A stretch of 64,000 nt of DNA from Oxalobacteraceae bacterium (GCA_947374865.1 CANCDR010000009.1:44926-108925), one strand, 5' to 3'; counted from the stretch's first letter, positions 43,459 to 53,851 are shown. The notes: generated by a model from the letters alone, not told the origin. A program made the numbers and translations.

Positions 43459-44919
43459 ATGCAATACATCTCCACCCGTGGCGCATCGGCTCCGCAGTCG
43501 TTTTCTGAAATCCTCCTCGGTGGCCTCGCGCCGGATGGCGGCTTGTATTTGCCGGCGACCTATCCGCAGGTAAGTTCTGCTGAACTGGACGCCTGGCGCG
43601 GATTGTCTTACGCCAGTCTGGCCTTGGCGGTCCTGAAAAAATTTGCCACCGATATTCCCGAGGCCGATCTGCAGTGTCTGGTTGAAAAAACCTATACCGC
43701 CGATGTCTACTGCAACGTGCGCGCCGGCGAATCCGCTGATCAAATTACCCCGCTGCATGTGCTTGAACAAAGCGAGGGCAAGACCATCCTCCTGCAAGCC
43801 CTGTCAAATGGCCCGACTTTGGCCTTTAAAGACATGGCCATGCAATTGATTGGGAATCTGTTTGAGTACACGCTGCAAAAGCAGGATGCCGAGCTCAATA
43901 TTTTTGGCGCCACCTCAGGCGACACCGGCAGCGCGGCCGAATACGCCATGCGCGGCAAAAAAGGCATTCGTGTTTTCATGCTTTCGCCGCACAAAAAGAT
44001 GAGCGCCTTCCAGAGCGCGCAAATGTTCAGTCTGCAGGACCCGAATATTTTGAATGTCGCCGTCGAAGGCGTCTTTGACGACTGCCAGGACATGGTCAAG
44101 GCAGTGTCGAACGATTTGACGTTCAAGGCGCAGCAAAAGATCGGCACCGTCAATTCGATTAACTGGGCGCGGGTCGTGGCGCAGGTGGTGTATTACTTCC
44201 GCGGCTATCTGATGGCGACGACGTCGAATCAGCTAAAAGTGTCGTTCACTGTCCCGTCTGGAAATTTCGGCAATATCTGCGCCGGCCACATCGCCCGCAT
44301 GATGGGACTGCCGATCGACCGACTGATCGCCGCCACCAATGAAAACGACGTGCTCGATGAATTCTTTCGCACCGGCGCCTACCGTGTACGCAAGTCGGCC
44401 GAAACCTATCATACCACCAGCCCGAGTATGGACATTAGCAAGGCGTCCAACTTTGAGCGCTTTGTGTTCGACCTGATCGGCCGTGACAGCGAACGGCTGC
44501 GCCACCTGTTTCATCTCGTCGAAACCCAGGGCGGCTTTGATCTGTCCGGTCGGCCCGGCAGTGACGGTGACGAATTCAACAAAGTCGGTCAATTTGGTTT
44601 TAGCTCCGGTAAATCGGTCCATACCGACCGCCTGGCGACGATTCGCGATCTGCATAAGCGCTACGGTCTGACTATCGATACCCATACCGCCGATGGCGTG
44701 AAAGTCGCGCGTGAACATGCCTTAGCGGGTGTGCCGATGATCGTGCTGGAGACCGCCTTGCCGGCTAAATTTAATGAAACCATTCGTGAAGCGCTTGGCC
44801 AAGACGCCGAACGCCCACCCGGTTTTGAAAACATCGAAGCCTTGCCGCAGCGCTTTGAGGTGATGTCGGCAGATGTCGCGCAAATCAAAGCCTACATCGC
44901 GCACCATACCGGACTATGA
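43459..44919 (+). CDS. thrC: Threonine synthase
   Basis: PLP enzyme converting O-phosphohomoserine to threonine, 486 residues, class with N-terminal MQYISTRG. PLP Lys124 is in TLAFKDMAMQ; phosphate-binding GATSGDTGSAAEYAM and HKKMSAFQSAQMF are typical. ATG at 43459; an in-frame extension to 43261 does not match the family. TATAAT is seen around 43394-43399, a possible -10, though no good -35 was found. Normally adjacent to hom. Confidence 0.96.
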   Translation: MQYISTRGASAPQSFSEILLGGLAPDGGLYLPATYPQVSSAELDAWRGLSYASLALAVLKKFATDIPEADLQCLVEKTYTADVYCNVRAGESADQITPLHVLEQSEGKTILLQALSNGPTLAFKDMAMQLIGNLFEYTLQKQDAELNIFGATSGDTGSAAEYAMRGKKGIRVFMLSPHKKMSAFQSAQMFSLQDPNILNVAVEGVFDDCQDMVKAVSNDLTFKAQQKIGTVNSINWARVVAQVVYYFRGYLMATTSNQLKVSFTVPSGNFGNICAGHIARMMGLPIDRLIAATNENDVLDEFFRTGAYRVRKSAETYHTTSPSMDISKASNFERFVFDLIGRDSERLRHLFHLVETQGGFDLSGRPGSDGDEFNKVGQFGFSSGKSVHTDRLATIRDLHKRYGLTIDTHTADGVKVAREHALAGVPMIVLETALPAKFNETIREALGQDAERPPGFENIEALPQRFEVMSADVAQIKAYIAHHTGL

Positions 44920-44931
44920 AATGAGCCACGC

Positions 44932-46161
44932 ATGACGGAAAAAAAACCGCTGTTGAGTTTGCAGGAAGCGCTGGACTTTCTGCTCGCTGCCGCCCGTCCG
45001 ATTGCCGAGATCGAGCAGATCGCCACCATGGACGCCAACGGCCGCATTCTCGCCGCTGATCAAACATCACAAATCGATGTACCACCGGCAGACAATACCC
45101 AGATGGACGGCTATGTGGTGCGCGCGGCAGATTGCGTGAGCCAGCAGCCTTTGCCAGTTTCGCAGCGTATTCCTGCCGGACAGGTGCCGCAGGCTCTCGC
45201 GCCCGGCAGCGCTGCGCGCATTTTTACCGGCGCCATGATTCCGGCCGGTGCCGATGCCGTGGTGATGCAGGAAATATGCGAAGCTACCGATGGTGCGGTG
45301 CGCATTCTGCATCAACCTAAGCCGGGCGAATGGATTCGTCGCGCTGGTGAAGATATCCGTGCCGGCAGCACTATCCTGGCGGCCGGTACGCGCTTAAACG
45401 CGCAGGAAATTGGCTTGGCGGCCTCGGTCGGCCTGGCCCAGCTACCCGTGCGACGTCGTCCAAGAGTGGCGGTATTTTTTACCGGTGACGAACTGGCCAT
45501 GCCCGGCGAAGTCCTCAAACCCGGTGCGATTTATAATTCAAACCGCTTTACGCTGCGTGGTCTGCTGCAAAATCTTGGCTGCGAAGTTACCGACTTTGGC
45601 ATCGTGCCCGATACCCTCGCTGCGACCCGCGATACCCTGCGCCGTGCGGCGAGCGGTCATGATCTGATCATCACCTCCGGCGGCGTGTCGGTCGGCGAAG
45701 AAGATCATATCAAGCCTGCGGTCGAAGCAGAAGGGCGCCTCAACATGTGGCAGATCGCGATCAAGCCGGGCAAGCCGCTCGCGTTTGGCGAAATTTTTGG
45801 CGCGCAGAGTACGGATGCGTCAACGTTTTTCCTTGGATTGCCAGGTAATCCGGTGTCGAGCTTCGTGACTTTTTTACTTTTTGTGCGACCCTTTATTTTG
45901 CGTCTACAAGGCGTGCAAAATGTCGCGCCACCGGCTTATTCCCTACGCGCCGATTTTGTCTGGCCACGGGCTGACCGGCGCAATGAATTCTTACGCGCCA
46001 GGATGAACGCCAGCGGTGGTCTCGATCTGTTTGAAAATCAAAGCTCGGGCGTGCTGACCTCTACCGTCTGGGGCGACGGTCTGATCGATAATCCGCCCGG
46101 CCAAACCATCGCGGCGGGCGATATGGTGCGCTTCCTGCCGTTTTCGGCCTTGCTTCATTAA
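44932..46161 (+). CDS. moeA: Molybdopterin molybdenumtransferase MoeA
   Basis: Inserts molybdenum into adenylylated molybdopterin. 409 residues; signature sequences PPADNTQMDGYVVRAAD, IFTGAMIPAGADAVVMQE, FFTGDELAMPGE, TSGGVSVGEEDHIK and GLPGNPVSSFVTF. It begins 12 bases after thrC; thrC-moeA-moaD-moaE is a familiar betaproteobacterial order. Confidence 0.96.
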   Translation: MTEKKPLLSLQEALDFLLAAARPIAEIEQIATMDANGRILAADQTSQIDVPPADNTQMDGYVVRAADCVSQQPLPVSQRIPAGQVPQALAPGSAARIFTGAMIPAGADAVVMQEICEATDGAVRILHQPKPGEWIRRAGEDIRAGSTILAAGTRLNAQEIGLAASVGLAQLPVRRRPRVAVFFTGDELAMPGEVLKPGAIYNSNRFTLRGLLQNLGCEVTDFGIVPDTLAATRDTLRRAASGHDLIITSGGVSVGEEDHIKPAVEAEGRLNMWQIAIKPGKPLAFGEIFGAQSTDASTFFLGLPGNPVSSFVTFLLFVRPFILRLQGVQNVAPPAYSLRADFVWPRADRRNEFLRARMNASGGLDLFENQSSGVLTSTVWGDGLIDNPPGQTIAAGDMVRFLPFSALLH

Positions 46162-46186
46162 ACCGCGTATATAAAATAAGCCAGCC

Positions 46187-46444
46187 ATGCAGATTGAATG
46201 CCGATTTTTTGCCAGCGTACGTGAACAGCTGGGCGTGTCTCAGGAAACCCTGCAGCTGCCGGCCGATGTGCGCACCGTCGCCCAGGCGCGCAGCTGGCTG
46301 CAGGCGCGCGGGACTGTCTGGGCCAGTGCATTGGCGGATGGCCGGGCGATTCGTACCGCCTATAACCAGCAAATGTGTCCGCCTGAGCAGCCGCTGGCCG
46401 ACGGTGGTGAACTGGCTTTCTTTCCGCCCGTGACCGGTGGATAA
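46187..46444 (+). CDS. moaD: Molybdopterin synthase small subunit MoaD
   Basis: Ubiquitin-like sulfur carrier of 85 residues that donates sulfur for molybdopterin formation from its C-terminal Gly-Gly (ends FFPPVTGG). Works with MoaE, encoded 51 bases downstream. N-terminus QIECRFFASVREQLG is typical. Confidence 0.95.
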   Translation: MQIECRFFASVREQLGVSQETLQLPADVRTVAQARSWLQARGTVWASALADGRAIRTAYNQQMCPPEQPLADGGELAFFPPVTGG

Positions 46445-46495
46445 TCAGTCTACGTTTCATCAGCGACCACAATAACCCGCCCATCGGAGACCGAC

Positions 46496-47026
46496 ATGAG
46501 CGTGCGCATCCAACATGCAGATTTTGATCTCAGCACCGAAGTCGCCAAACTACGCGCCAATCAGCCTGCTGTGGGCGCGGTCGTCAGCTTCATCGGTACC
46601 GTGCGCGACATGAACGATGGCAGCAGCGTGGCTTCCATGGCGCTGGAACATTATCCCGGCATGACCGAAAAAGCGCTTGAACAGATTCTTGAGCAGGCCC
46701 GCGCCCGCTGGGATTTGATCGATGCACTGGTCATTCATCGGGTCGGCCCATTGCAGCCGCAAGAGCAGATCGTGCTGGTCGCGGTGAGCGCGGCCCATCG
46801 TGGCGAAGCCTTCGCCAGCTGTGAATTCATTATGGATTATTTAAAGACCGAAGCGCCGTTCTGGAAGCAGGAACAGACCCCGCAAGGTGCGCGCTGGGTC
46901 GATGCCCGCAGTACCGATACGACGGCGCTGGATAAATGGACCGCCTCAGCAGCGGTATCAGCTGCACCAGAATCATCAGCATCAGCATCAACAGCCTCAG
47001 CAGTACGAACAGGATGCGCAGCATGA
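46496..47026 (+). CDS. moaE: Molybdopterin synthase catalytic subunit MoaE
   Basis: Catalytic subunit, 176 residues. Family core: [63 protein letters not shown] (catalytic Lys residues). The last ~38 residues are a low-complexity Ala/Ser/Thr tail absent from the standard ~150-residue protein; the corresponding DNA has CAGCAT-type triplet repeats around 46975-46990. The stop overlaps the crcB start (ATGA). Confidence 0.94.
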   Translation: MSVRIQHADFDLSTEVAKLRANQPAVGAVVSFIGTVRDMNDGSSVASMALEHYPGMTEKALEQILEQARARWDLIDALVIHRVGPLQPQEQIVLVAVSAAHRGEAFASCEFIMDYLKTEAPFWKQEQTPQGARWVDARSTDTTALDKWTASAAVSAAPESSASASTASAVRTGCAA

Positions 47027-47403
47027 GCTGGCTGGCAGTCGGCGGTGGCGCGGCACTGGGTGCCTGGCTGCGTTGGTGGCTGGGTCTGTGGATGAACAGC
47101 CTGCATACGCAGCTGCCACTAGGCACTCTGAGCGCCAATCTGGGCGGCGGCTACCTGATCGGCATTGCGGTCGGACTATTCTCCAGTCATCCGGGCCTGG
47201 CGCCGGAATGGCGCTTATTTTTGGTGACGGGATTTCTCGGCGGGCTCACCACCTTCTCGACCTTTTCAGCCGAGGCAATGCTGCTTTTGCAGCGTGGTGA
47301 TTATATCTGGGCCCTCGGCCATACCTGCCTGCATCTGATGGGTTCAATCCTGTTCTGTATCGCCGGCTTCGCCACCTATCGGGCGCTGGCAGGCACGCTT
47401 TAG
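47023..47403 (+). CDS. crcB: CrcB/Fluc fluoride ion channel
   Basis: Small membrane protein of 126 residues, four hydrophobic segments, exports fluoride as a dual-topology dimer. Family motifs: [31 protein letters not shown] and [16 protein letters not shown] (Phe-box and Na-site Thr). Start 47023 gives a 4-base overlap with moaE. No fluoride riboswitch is seen, since the start is within moaE. Convergent with the next gene, overlapping it by 4 bases. Confidence 0.93.
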   Translation: MSWLAVGGGAALGAWLRWWLGLWMNSLHTQLPLGTLSANLGGGYLIGIAVGLFSSHPGLAPEWRLFLVTGFLGGLTTFSTFSAEAMLLLQRGDYIWALGHTCLHLMGSILFCIAGFATYRALAGTL

Positions 47404-47951
47404 TTCAGTACCCGTACATCAAGGCCTGCCAGATCGGCCGGCACATCGGCGCCCGGCAAGACCAGATTCATATCCCAGTCGGACTTTGCGACCGCCGACT
47501 GCAGCATGGTGCATAAGCCATGCAGCAGGGTGGTCGATAATTTCAAATCAAATCCCGGGCCCTCCAAGGGGTGAAAATTTGCCTGAATCGGCAAGCCGCG
47601 CGCCATCGTCAATTGCACCGTGTTGAGTAATAAAGGCAGCTCACCAAGCGGAAAATGGGTCGCCTGGGCATCAAAGACGACATTAAAATTTCCCCCAGCC
47701 GTCAGCTCGGACACCGAGGCCTGATAGGCCATACTCACCAGATCACTTTTGGCATGGCTGGCGCCGGGCTGATCCAGTGTGACCTGCGTTTCCAGCGCCT
47801 GGCGCAGATTCGGCCACAGCTGGCGCACCATGCGACGCGTGAGCCAGGCGCGAATTTCATGCAGATCGGCGGCGGCATCTTTGAAAGAGAAGCGCAGCAG
47901 CAGCCGGTCTTCCTGTGCGTGATAATTCACTTGAAATTGATACAGATCCAT
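47400..47951 (-). CDS. Uncharacterised protein, 183 residues
   Basis: Not recognised. A soluble protein with no signal peptide or membrane helix. It begins [19 protein letters not shown], a beta-strand-rich start, then a basic helix-like stretch ([18 protein letters not shown]), and later [17 protein letters not shown] and [14 protein letters not shown]. Codon use and open frame are good. Convergent with crcB (4-base overlap) and divergent from clpB, whose sigma-32 promoter lies in the 123 bases between. Its position suggests no clear pathway. Confidence 0.75.
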   Translation of the reverse strand: MDLYQFQVNYHAQEDRLLLRFSFKDAAADLHEIRAWLTRRMVRQLWPNLRQALETQVTLDQPGASHAKSDLVSMAYQASVSELTAGGNFNVVFDAQATHFPLGELPLLLNTVQLTMARGLPIQANFHPLEGPGFDLKLSTTLLHGLCTMLQSAVAKSDWDMNLVLPGADVPADLAGLDVRVLN

Positions 47952-48016
47952 TTTTTGGCAGATATATATTAGACAATGCTATTTTAAGCTGGCTTGCACT
48001 TGCTGATACGGGAATA

Positions 48017-48044
48017 CTTGAAATCAGTCAGTTCCGCCCCATTT
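48017..48044 (+). promoter_or_regulatory. Sigma-32 heat-shock promoter of clpB
   Basis: CTTGAAA (48017-48023), 13-bp spacer, CCCCATTT (48037-48044). Both elements match the sigma-32 (RpoH) consensus. Expected start near 48051, about 24 bases before the clpB ATG, with TTGGAG as ribosome binding site. Confidence 0.92.
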
Positions 48045-48074
48045 TCTAACTGTTGAAACTCAATTGGAGCAAAA

Positions 48075-50660
48075 ATGCGGCTCGATAAACTTACCACCAA
48101 ACTGCAAGAAGTCCTGTCCGACGCCCAAAGCCAGGCGGTTGGGAATGATAATCAATATATCGAACCGACGCATGTCTTGCTGGCCCTGCTCAATCAGGAC
48201 GACAGCGGTGCGCGCTCATTATTGCAGCGCGCCGGCGTCAATATTAGCGGCTTGCAGGCAGCCCTCGCCAGCGCTATTCAGCGTATTGCTAAGGTGTCTG
48301 GTCACGGTGGCGAAGTCCAGGTTGGTCGCGAACTCAATAATCTTTTGAACCTGGCTGACAAGGAAGCGCAAAAGCGGCAGGATCTGTTTGTCGGCAATGA
48401 AATGCTGCTCCTGGCTCTCACCGATGATAAATCCGAGGCAGGTAAGCTGGCGCGTGAAAATGGCCTCTCACGCAAGGCACTCGAAGCCGCCATCACGGCA
48501 GTGCGCGGTGGCAGTAACGTCAATTCGCAGGAAGGTGAAGGACAACGAGAAGCCCTCAAAAAATACACCCTCGATCTGACCGAACGTGCGCGCGCCGGCA
48601 AACTCGATCCGGTCATCGGCCGCGATGACGAAATCCGTCGCGCGATTCAGGTACTGCAACGGCGCACGAAAAATAATCCGGTACTCATCGGTGAGCCTGG
48701 TGTGGGCAAGACGGCCATCGTCGAGGGTCTGGCACAACGCATCGTCAACGGCGAAGTGCCGGAAAGCCTGAAATCAAAACGTGTTTTATCCTTGGACATG
48801 GCGGCCTTGCTGGCGGGCGCCAAGTACCGTGGCGAATTCGAAGAGCGCCTCAAAGCTGTGCTCAAGGAAATTGCCCTCGATGAAGGGCAAACCATCGTCT
48901 TCATTGACGAAATCCATACCATGGTCGGCGCCGGCAAGGCCGAAGGCGCGATGGATGCCGGTAATATGCTCAAGCCGGCCTTGGCGCGCGGCGAACTGCA
49001 TTGCGTCGGCGCGACCACGCTGGACGAATACCGCAAATATATTGAAAAAGACGCGGCACTTGAACGGCGCTTCCAGAAAATTATCGTCGATGAACCGAGC
49101 GTTGAGGCGACCATCGCGATCCTGCGCGGTCTGCAAGAAAAATACGAAGTCCACCATGGCGTCGACATCACCGATCCGGCCATCGTCGCCGCAGCCGAGC
49201 TTTCGCATCGCTACATCACCGACCGCTTTTTGCCCGATAAGGCGATCGACTTGATCGATGAAGCCGCGTCCAAGATCAAGATCGAAATCGATTCCAAGCC
49301 CGAGGTCATGGATAAGCTCGAACGGCGCCTGATTCAACTCAAAATCGAACGTGAAGCCGTCAAAAAAGAAAAAGATGAAGCCTCGCAAAAACGCCTGGCG
49401 CTGATTGAAGAAGAAATCGTGCGTCTGGATCGCGAATTCGCTGACCTCGAAGAGATCTGGAAATCCGAAAAAGCGACCGTCCAGGGCAGCCAGCACATCA
49501 AGGAAGAGATCGAAAAAATTCGCCTGCAGATGGAAGAGGCGCGCCGCATGGGCGACTGGCAGAAGATGTCGGAGCTGCAGTACGGTTCACTGCCAGATCT
49601 GGAGGCCAAGCTCAAGCATGCCGATATCGGCGCCCAGCAAGTGGGGCGGCCAAAACTGGTACGTACACAGGTGGGTGCGGAAGAAATCGCCGAAGTGGTA
49701 TCGCGCGCCACCGGCATTCCGGTAGCACGCATGATGCAGGGTGAACGCGACAAACTCTTGCGTATGGAAACGGTGCTGCATGAACGCGTCGTCGGCCAGG
49801 AAGAAGCCATCGTGGCGGTCTCGGACGCCATCCGTCGTTCTCGCGCTGGTCTAGGTGACCCGAACCGGCCATATGGCTCCTTCATGTTCCTCGGACCGAC
49901 CGGCGTTGGCAAGACCGAGTTATGCAAGGCGCTGGCCGGTTTTTTGTTTGATACCGAAGACTCTCTGATCCGTATCGACATGAGCGAATTCATGGAAAAA
50001 CATTCGGTGGCGCGCATGATCGGCGCTCCGCCAGGCTATGTCGGCTACGAGGAGGGCGGCTATCTGACCGAGGCTGTGCGCCGCAAGCCTTATAGTGTGA
50101 TTCTGCTCGACGAAATCGAAAAAGCGCATGCCGATGTCTTTAATGTCTTGCTGCAGGTGCTCGACGATGGACGCATGACGGATGGTCAGGGCCGCACGGT
50201 AGACTTTAAAAATACCGTCATCGTCATGACGTCGAATCTGGGCTCGCACAAAATTCAGAGCATGGAAGGCTCCGATCCGGCGCTCATTAAACTAGCCGTG
50301 ATGGGCGAAGTGCGGGCGCATTTCCGTCCCGAATTCGTCAATCGTGTTGATGAAATCGTCGTCTTTCATGCGCTCGATGCGAAAAATATCGGTGCCATCG
50401 CGCGCATCCAGTTACATAGTCTGCAGCAGCGACTGCAGAAGATGGACATGGGATTGCGTATCTCGGAAGAGGCGCTAAATAAACTCGCCGAAGCAGGCTT
50501 TGATCCGGTGTATGGCGCGCGGCCGCTCAAACGGGCGATCCAGCATCAGATCGAAAATCCGCTCTCTAAATTATTGCTGGAAGGGCGCTTTGGTCCGAAA
50601 GACATTGTCTTGGTCGGCGTCGATGGAGGGCATCTGGTGTTTAACAAAACGGCAGCATAG
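48075..50660 (+). CDS. clpB: Disaggregase chaperone ClpB
   Basis: Hexameric AAA+ protein that, with DnaK, pulls proteins out of aggregates. 861 residues: N-domain (1-145), NBD1 with Walker A GEPGVGKT (206-213) and Walker [10 protein letters not shown], middle-domain coiled coil (about 410-525, Lys/Glu-rich), NBD2 with Walker A GPTGVGKT (about 606-613) and LLDEIEKAH. Length and middle domain separate it from ClpA/ClpC. Expressed from the sigma-32 promoter just upstream. Confidence 0.98.
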   Translation: MRLDKLTTKLQEVLSDAQSQAVGNDNQYIEPTHVLLALLNQDDSGARSLLQRAGVNISGLQAALASAIQRIAKVSGHGGEVQVGRELNNLLNLADKEAQKRQDLFVGNEMLLLALTDDKSEAGKLARENGLSRKALEAAITAVRGGSNVNSQEGEGQREALKKYTLDLTERARAGKLDPVIGRDDEIRRAIQVLQRRTKNNPVLIGEPGVGKTAIVEGLAQRIVNGEVPESLKSKRVLSLDMAALLAGAKYRGEFEERLKAVLKEIALDEGQTIVFIDEIHTMVGAGKAEGAMDAGNMLKPALARGELHCVGATTLDEYRKYIEKDAALERRFQKIIVDEPSVEATIAILRGLQEKYEVHHGVDITDPAIVAAAELSHRYITDRFLPDKAIDLIDEAASKIKIEIDSKPEVMDKLERRLIQLKIEREAVKKEKDEASQKRLALIEEEIVRLDREFADLEEIWKSEKATVQGSQHIKEEIEKIRLQMEEARRMGDWQKMSELQYGSLPDLEAKLKHADIGAQQVGRPKLVRTQVGAEEIAEVVSRATGIPVARMMQGERDKLLRMETVLHERVVGQEEAIVAVSDAIRRSRAGLGDPNRPYGSFMFLGPTGVGKTELCKALAGFLFDTEDSLIRIDMSEFMEKHSVARMIGAPPGYVGYEEGGYLTEAVRRKPYSVILLDEIEKAHADVFNVLLQVLDDGRMTDGQGRTVDFKNTVIVMTSNLGSHKIQSMEGSDPALIKLAVMGEVRAHFRPEFVNRVDEIVVFHALDAKNIGAIARIQLHSLQQRLQKMDMGLRISEEALNKLAEAGFDPVYGARPLKRAIQHQIENPLSKLLLEGRFGPKDIVLVGVDGGHLVFNKTAA

Positions 50661-50806
50661 TCCGCATCAGCGTAGTAAAACAACTCCGGTCATGATGAAC
50701 GAGGTGGCGCAGGTTTAATTCGGGCAAGCAGGCGGCAGGTATTAAACGTAAAATGTTGCCAAACATTCTGCGACTAACCCTGCCGCCACCCTATTTTGAG
50801 CCTGCC

Positions 50807-52054
50807 ATGACCCAAGCCACTGCTGATAATGCTTCCTTTCGTGATGATGCCCGCGTCATTTCTCTGGTCGGCATCGCGCATGCCGTGTCCCATTTCTTCC
50901 ATCTGGTCCTGGCCTCGCTGTTCCCCTGGCTGAAAGAGGCCTTTGTCCTGAGCTACGCCGAGCTGGGATTCTTGATGTCGGTATTTTTCATCGTCTCAGG
51001 GGTCGGTCAGGCCTTGTCGGGTTTTGTGGTTGACCGTGTTGGTGCGCGCATGGTCTTGTTTGCCGGCCTTGGCATGCTCGGCATTTCTGCATTTTTCTTA
51101 TCGGCGGCACAAAATTATTCCATGCTGCTGGCCGGCGCAATGCTGGCGGGTCTGGGAAACAGCGTCTTTCATCCGGCAGACTTTACCCTCCTGAATCGGC
51201 GCGTATCGCTGGCCCGGCTGGGTTATGGGTTTTCCATGCATGGCGTATCAGGCAATTTGGGCTGGGCCGCTGCGCCGATTTTCATGATATCGGTCGCCAC
51301 CGTGTACGGCTGGCGTGCGGCGCTGGTCTGTGCCGCCTTGCTGCCACTGGCGATCCTGGCGCTGTTACTGGTCTATCGGCGTGAGCTCGACTACCCGCTC
51401 GAGCATAAAGTCGTCAAACAGGCCGCAGTAGCCGGTGCCGGGCCTGAGGTCAAACCAGAGAGCGCCATGGCCTTCATGCGTTTGCCTGCGGTGTGGCTAT
51501 GCTTTACTTTTTTCTTCATCTCGACCCAAGCTTCAGGCGGCATTCAAAGTTTTTCCAGCCCGAGCCTGCGCAGTCTTTACGACATGTCCCTCACCTGGGC
51601 AACTTCCGGCGTGACGGTCTACATGCTGTCGAGCGCTTTGGGTACCCTGTGGGGCGGCTTTCTGGCGACCCGATCAACGCGGCATGACCGAAATGTCGCG
51701 ATCGCTTTTTCACTGGCCGGCTTGATCTCGCTGGTGCTCGCCAGCGGACTGGTCAACCCCTTGGTCGCGATCATGCTCATGGGTGTCATTGGCTTTTGCG
51801 CCGGCACGGCAGGGCCTTCGCGTGACCTGCTCATTCGCGCCGCCTCACCCAAGCATGCCACCGGCCGCGTCTATGGCGTGGTCTATTCCGGCATGGATCT
51901 GGGCATGGCCAGCGCGCCGATTCTTTTTGGTCTGCTCATGGATCATCATCACCCGTCCTGGGTCTTCATTTTAATTGGCGCCTTCCAGGTCGCCGCTTTA
52001 TTTACAGCCTTTGGTGTTGGTAAGGTCACGCAACATCAAAACAAGGCTGCCTAA
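50807..52054 (+). CDS. Major facilitator superfamily transporter (fosmidomycin-resistance-like)
   Basis: Twelve-helix inner-membrane transporter of 415 residues. The first helix GIAHAVSHFFHLVLASLFPWL and the A-like motif GFVVDRVGARMVL resemble the Fsr/drug exporter branch of the MFS. No operon partner indicates the substrate. Start at MTQATADN (50807); an upstream in-frame ATG (50753) would add an unusual hydrophobic leader. Monocistronic. Confidence 0.85.
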   Translation: MTQATADNASFRDDARVISLVGIAHAVSHFFHLVLASLFPWLKEAFVLSYAELGFLMSVFFIVSGVGQALSGFVVDRVGARMVLFAGLGMLGISAFFLSAAQNYSMLLAGAMLAGLGNSVFHPADFTLLNRRVSLARLGYGFSMHGVSGNLGWAAAPIFMISVATVYGWRAALVCAALLPLAILALLLVYRRELDYPLEHKVVKQAAVAGAGPEVKPESAMAFMRLPAVWLCFTFFFISTQASGGIQSFSSPSLRSLYDMSLTWATSGVTVYMLSSALGTLWGGFLATRSTRHDRNVAIAFSLAGLISLVLASGLVNPLVAIMLMGVIGFCAGTAGPSRDLLIRAASPKHATGRVYGVVYSGMDLGMASAPILFGLLMDHHHPSWVFILIGAFQVAALFTAFGVGKVTQHQNKAA

Positions 52055-52200
52055 GGCCCAGGCACCAAACGATTTCTGCGCGGTTTTCATCATCCGATTT
52101 CGCCGTTTCATATCGTGAAACGCGCCTGCGGCAGAGCCGCATATTTCTGTTTCATTCTGAGGTATTTCATTCCGTATCGCGATATTTAGTAAGTATCTTA

Positions 52201-52214
52201 TTGATTTTAATCAA
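52201..52214. promoter_or_regulatory. FNR/Anr-type binding site upstream of aceA
   Basis: TTGATTTTAATCAA matches the consensus TTGAT-N4-ATCAA at every fixed position. Its centre is about 40-41 bases before the start predicted from the TATATA hexamer at 52236-52241, the class II activator position. Confidence 0.65.
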
Positions 52215-52231
52215 TTTAATTTATCTTATAT

Positions 52232-52245
52232 GTCTTATATAAGAC
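52232..52245. promoter_or_regulatory. 14-bp perfect palindrome at the aceA promoter
   Basis: GTCTTATATAAGAC is a perfect palindrome. It contains the best -10 candidate (TATATA, 52236-52241), so a bound dimer would block the promoter. Such short palindromes are typical GntR-type operators; the regulator is not identified. Confidence 0.55.
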
Positions 52246-52332
52246 TATGTTGCGACACAAAATAAGCGCTATGATTTCTCCATCGACTTTGATTATTTTT
52301 CGATGAATTTCACTCACTAATGGAGAATCAAC

Positions 52333-53628
52333 ATGGCAACTCGCGAACAGCAAATTCAGGCACTGGCAAAAGATTGGGCAGAAAATCCACGTTGGGCCGG
52401 CGTTACGCGTCATTATTCGGCAGAAGACGTGGTCCGTTTGCGTGGCTCGCTGCAAATCGAACATACACTGGCCAAACGCGGCGCTGAAAAATTATGGGAC
52501 ATGGTCAATAACGAGCCCTTCGTCAATACGCTCGGCGCGCTGACCGGTAATCAAGCCATGCAACAGGTGAAGGCCGGCCTGAAAGCCATTTATCTGTCCG
52601 GCTGGCAGGTCGCCGGCGATGCCAATCTGGCTGGTGAGATGTATCCCGATCAGTCGCTCTATCCGGTCAATTCGGTGCCGCTGGTCGTCAAGCGGATTAA
52701 CAATACCTTTCAGCGCGCCGATCAGATCCAATGGTCGGAAGGCAAAGGCGATATCGACTTCTTCGCACCCATCGTGGCTGATGCCGAAGCTGGCTTTGGT
52801 GGCGTGCTCAATGCCTACGAATTGATGAAGTCGATGATCGACGCCGGTGCTGCGGGCGTCCATTTCGAAGATCAGCTGGCCTCAGTCAAAAAATGCGGCC
52901 ACATGGGCGGCAAGGTGCTGGTACCGACCCGCGAAGCGGTAGAAAAATTGAGCGCAGCGCGTTTAGCCGCTGACGTGATGGGCACGACGACGCTGGTGAT
53001 CGCCCGTACCGATGCCGAGGCCGCCGATTTACTGACCTCCGACGTGGATGAAAACGATCGCGCTTTCTGCACTGGCGAACGGACGGTGGAAGGCTTCTAC
53101 AAGACGCGTCCCGGTATCGATCAGGCCATCTCGCGCGCATTGGCGTATTGTCCGTATGCCGACCTGGTCTGGTGTGAAACAGGCAAGCCGGATCTGGCCT
53201 TCGCCAAAGAATTTGCCGATCGTGTGCATGAAAAATTCCCCGGCAAAATGCTGGCCTATAACTGCTCTCCATCGTTTAACTGGAAGAAAAATCTCGACGA
53301 TGCCACGATCGCTAAGTTCCAGAAAGAGTTGGGCGCGATGGGTTACAAGTTCCAGTTCATTACCCTGGCTGGCTTCCATTCACTGAACTATTCCATGTTC
53401 AATTTGGCCCACGGCTACGCACGTAATCAGATGTCGGCCTTCGTCGAGCTGCAGGAAGCCGAATTCGCCGCCGCCGATAAAGGCTTCACGGCAGTCAAGC
53501 ATCAGCGTGAAGTCGGTACCGGCTATTTTGATGCGGTGACGCAGGTGATCCAGCAGGGCCAGTCGTCCACCACAGCCTTGCATGGTTCGACCGAAGATGA
53601 GCAATTTTTTGACCGTAAGGTGGCCTGA
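52333..53628 (+). CDS. aceA: Isocitrate lyase
   Basis: First enzyme of the glyoxylate shunt, splits isocitrate into succinate and glyoxylate. 431 residues, the standard length. The catalytic signature KKCGH is at residues 186-190 with active-site Cys188; other landmarks are [27 protein letters not shown] and [18 protein letters not shown] ribosome binding site. No malate synthase gene nearby. Followed by a strong terminator. Confidence 0.98.
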   Translation: MATREQQIQALAKDWAENPRWAGVTRHYSAEDVVRLRGSLQIEHTLAKRGAEKLWDMVNNEPFVNTLGALTGNQAMQQVKAGLKAIYLSGWQVAGDANLAGEMYPDQSLYPVNSVPLVVKRINNTFQRADQIQWSEGKGDIDFFAPIVADAEAGFGGVLNAYELMKSMIDAGAAGVHFEDQLASVKKCGHMGGKVLVPTREAVEKLSAARLAADVMGTTTLVIARTDAEAADLLTSDVDENDRAFCTGERTVEGFYKTRPGIDQAISRALAYCPYADLVWCETGKPDLAFAKEFADRVHEKFPGKMLAYNCSPSFNWKKNLDDATIAKFQKELGAMGYKFQFITLAGFHSLNYSMFNLAHGYARNQMSAFVELQEAEFAAADKGFTAVKHQREVGTGYFDAVTQVIQQGQSSTTALHGSTEDEQFFDRKVA

Positions 53629-53696
53629 TCACTGAGCAAGTCACTTCCGGGGGGCGGATTTGCGCCTTAGTGAGATTTGACTTGGAGATCTGACTT

Positions 53697-53734
53697 AAAA
53701 CCGCATTCTGAACTTGTCAGGATGCGGTTTTTTC
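53697..53734 (+). terminator. Rho-independent terminator after aceA
   Basis: AAAACCGCAT (53697-53706) pairs with ATGCGGTTTT (53722-53731), with a T-run through 53734. It lies about 70 bases after the aceA stop. Confidence 0.9.
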
Positions 53735-53851
53735 ATTTATCGGCGCAGACTTGTTAAAATGCGTGTTTCCTCGTCGTGGCAGCTGTTTGCAGACTTTTTG
53801 CAGACCATCACGCGAGTCGACCATATTGTTTTTTCCAAGATTGCCCTTCCT

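Larger units (their letters stand above)
52055..52332. promoter_or_regulatory. aceA upstream region with several palindromes
   Basis: No gene. From left: GTTTCA/TGAAAC inverted repeat (52105-52121), TGCGGC/GCCGCA hairpin just after it (not followed by a convincing T-run), then an AT-rich part holding an FNR-type box and the GTCTTATATAAGAC palindrome annotated separately. TCTTAT also occurs as direct repeats at 52196 and 52224. Confidence 0.5.

Noticed and set aside
52122..52145. Terminator of the MFS transporter gene at the TGCGGC/GCCGCA hairpin
   Set aside because: The stem is only 6 bp and the following bases (TATTTCTGTTTC) are an interrupted T-run; too weak to call.
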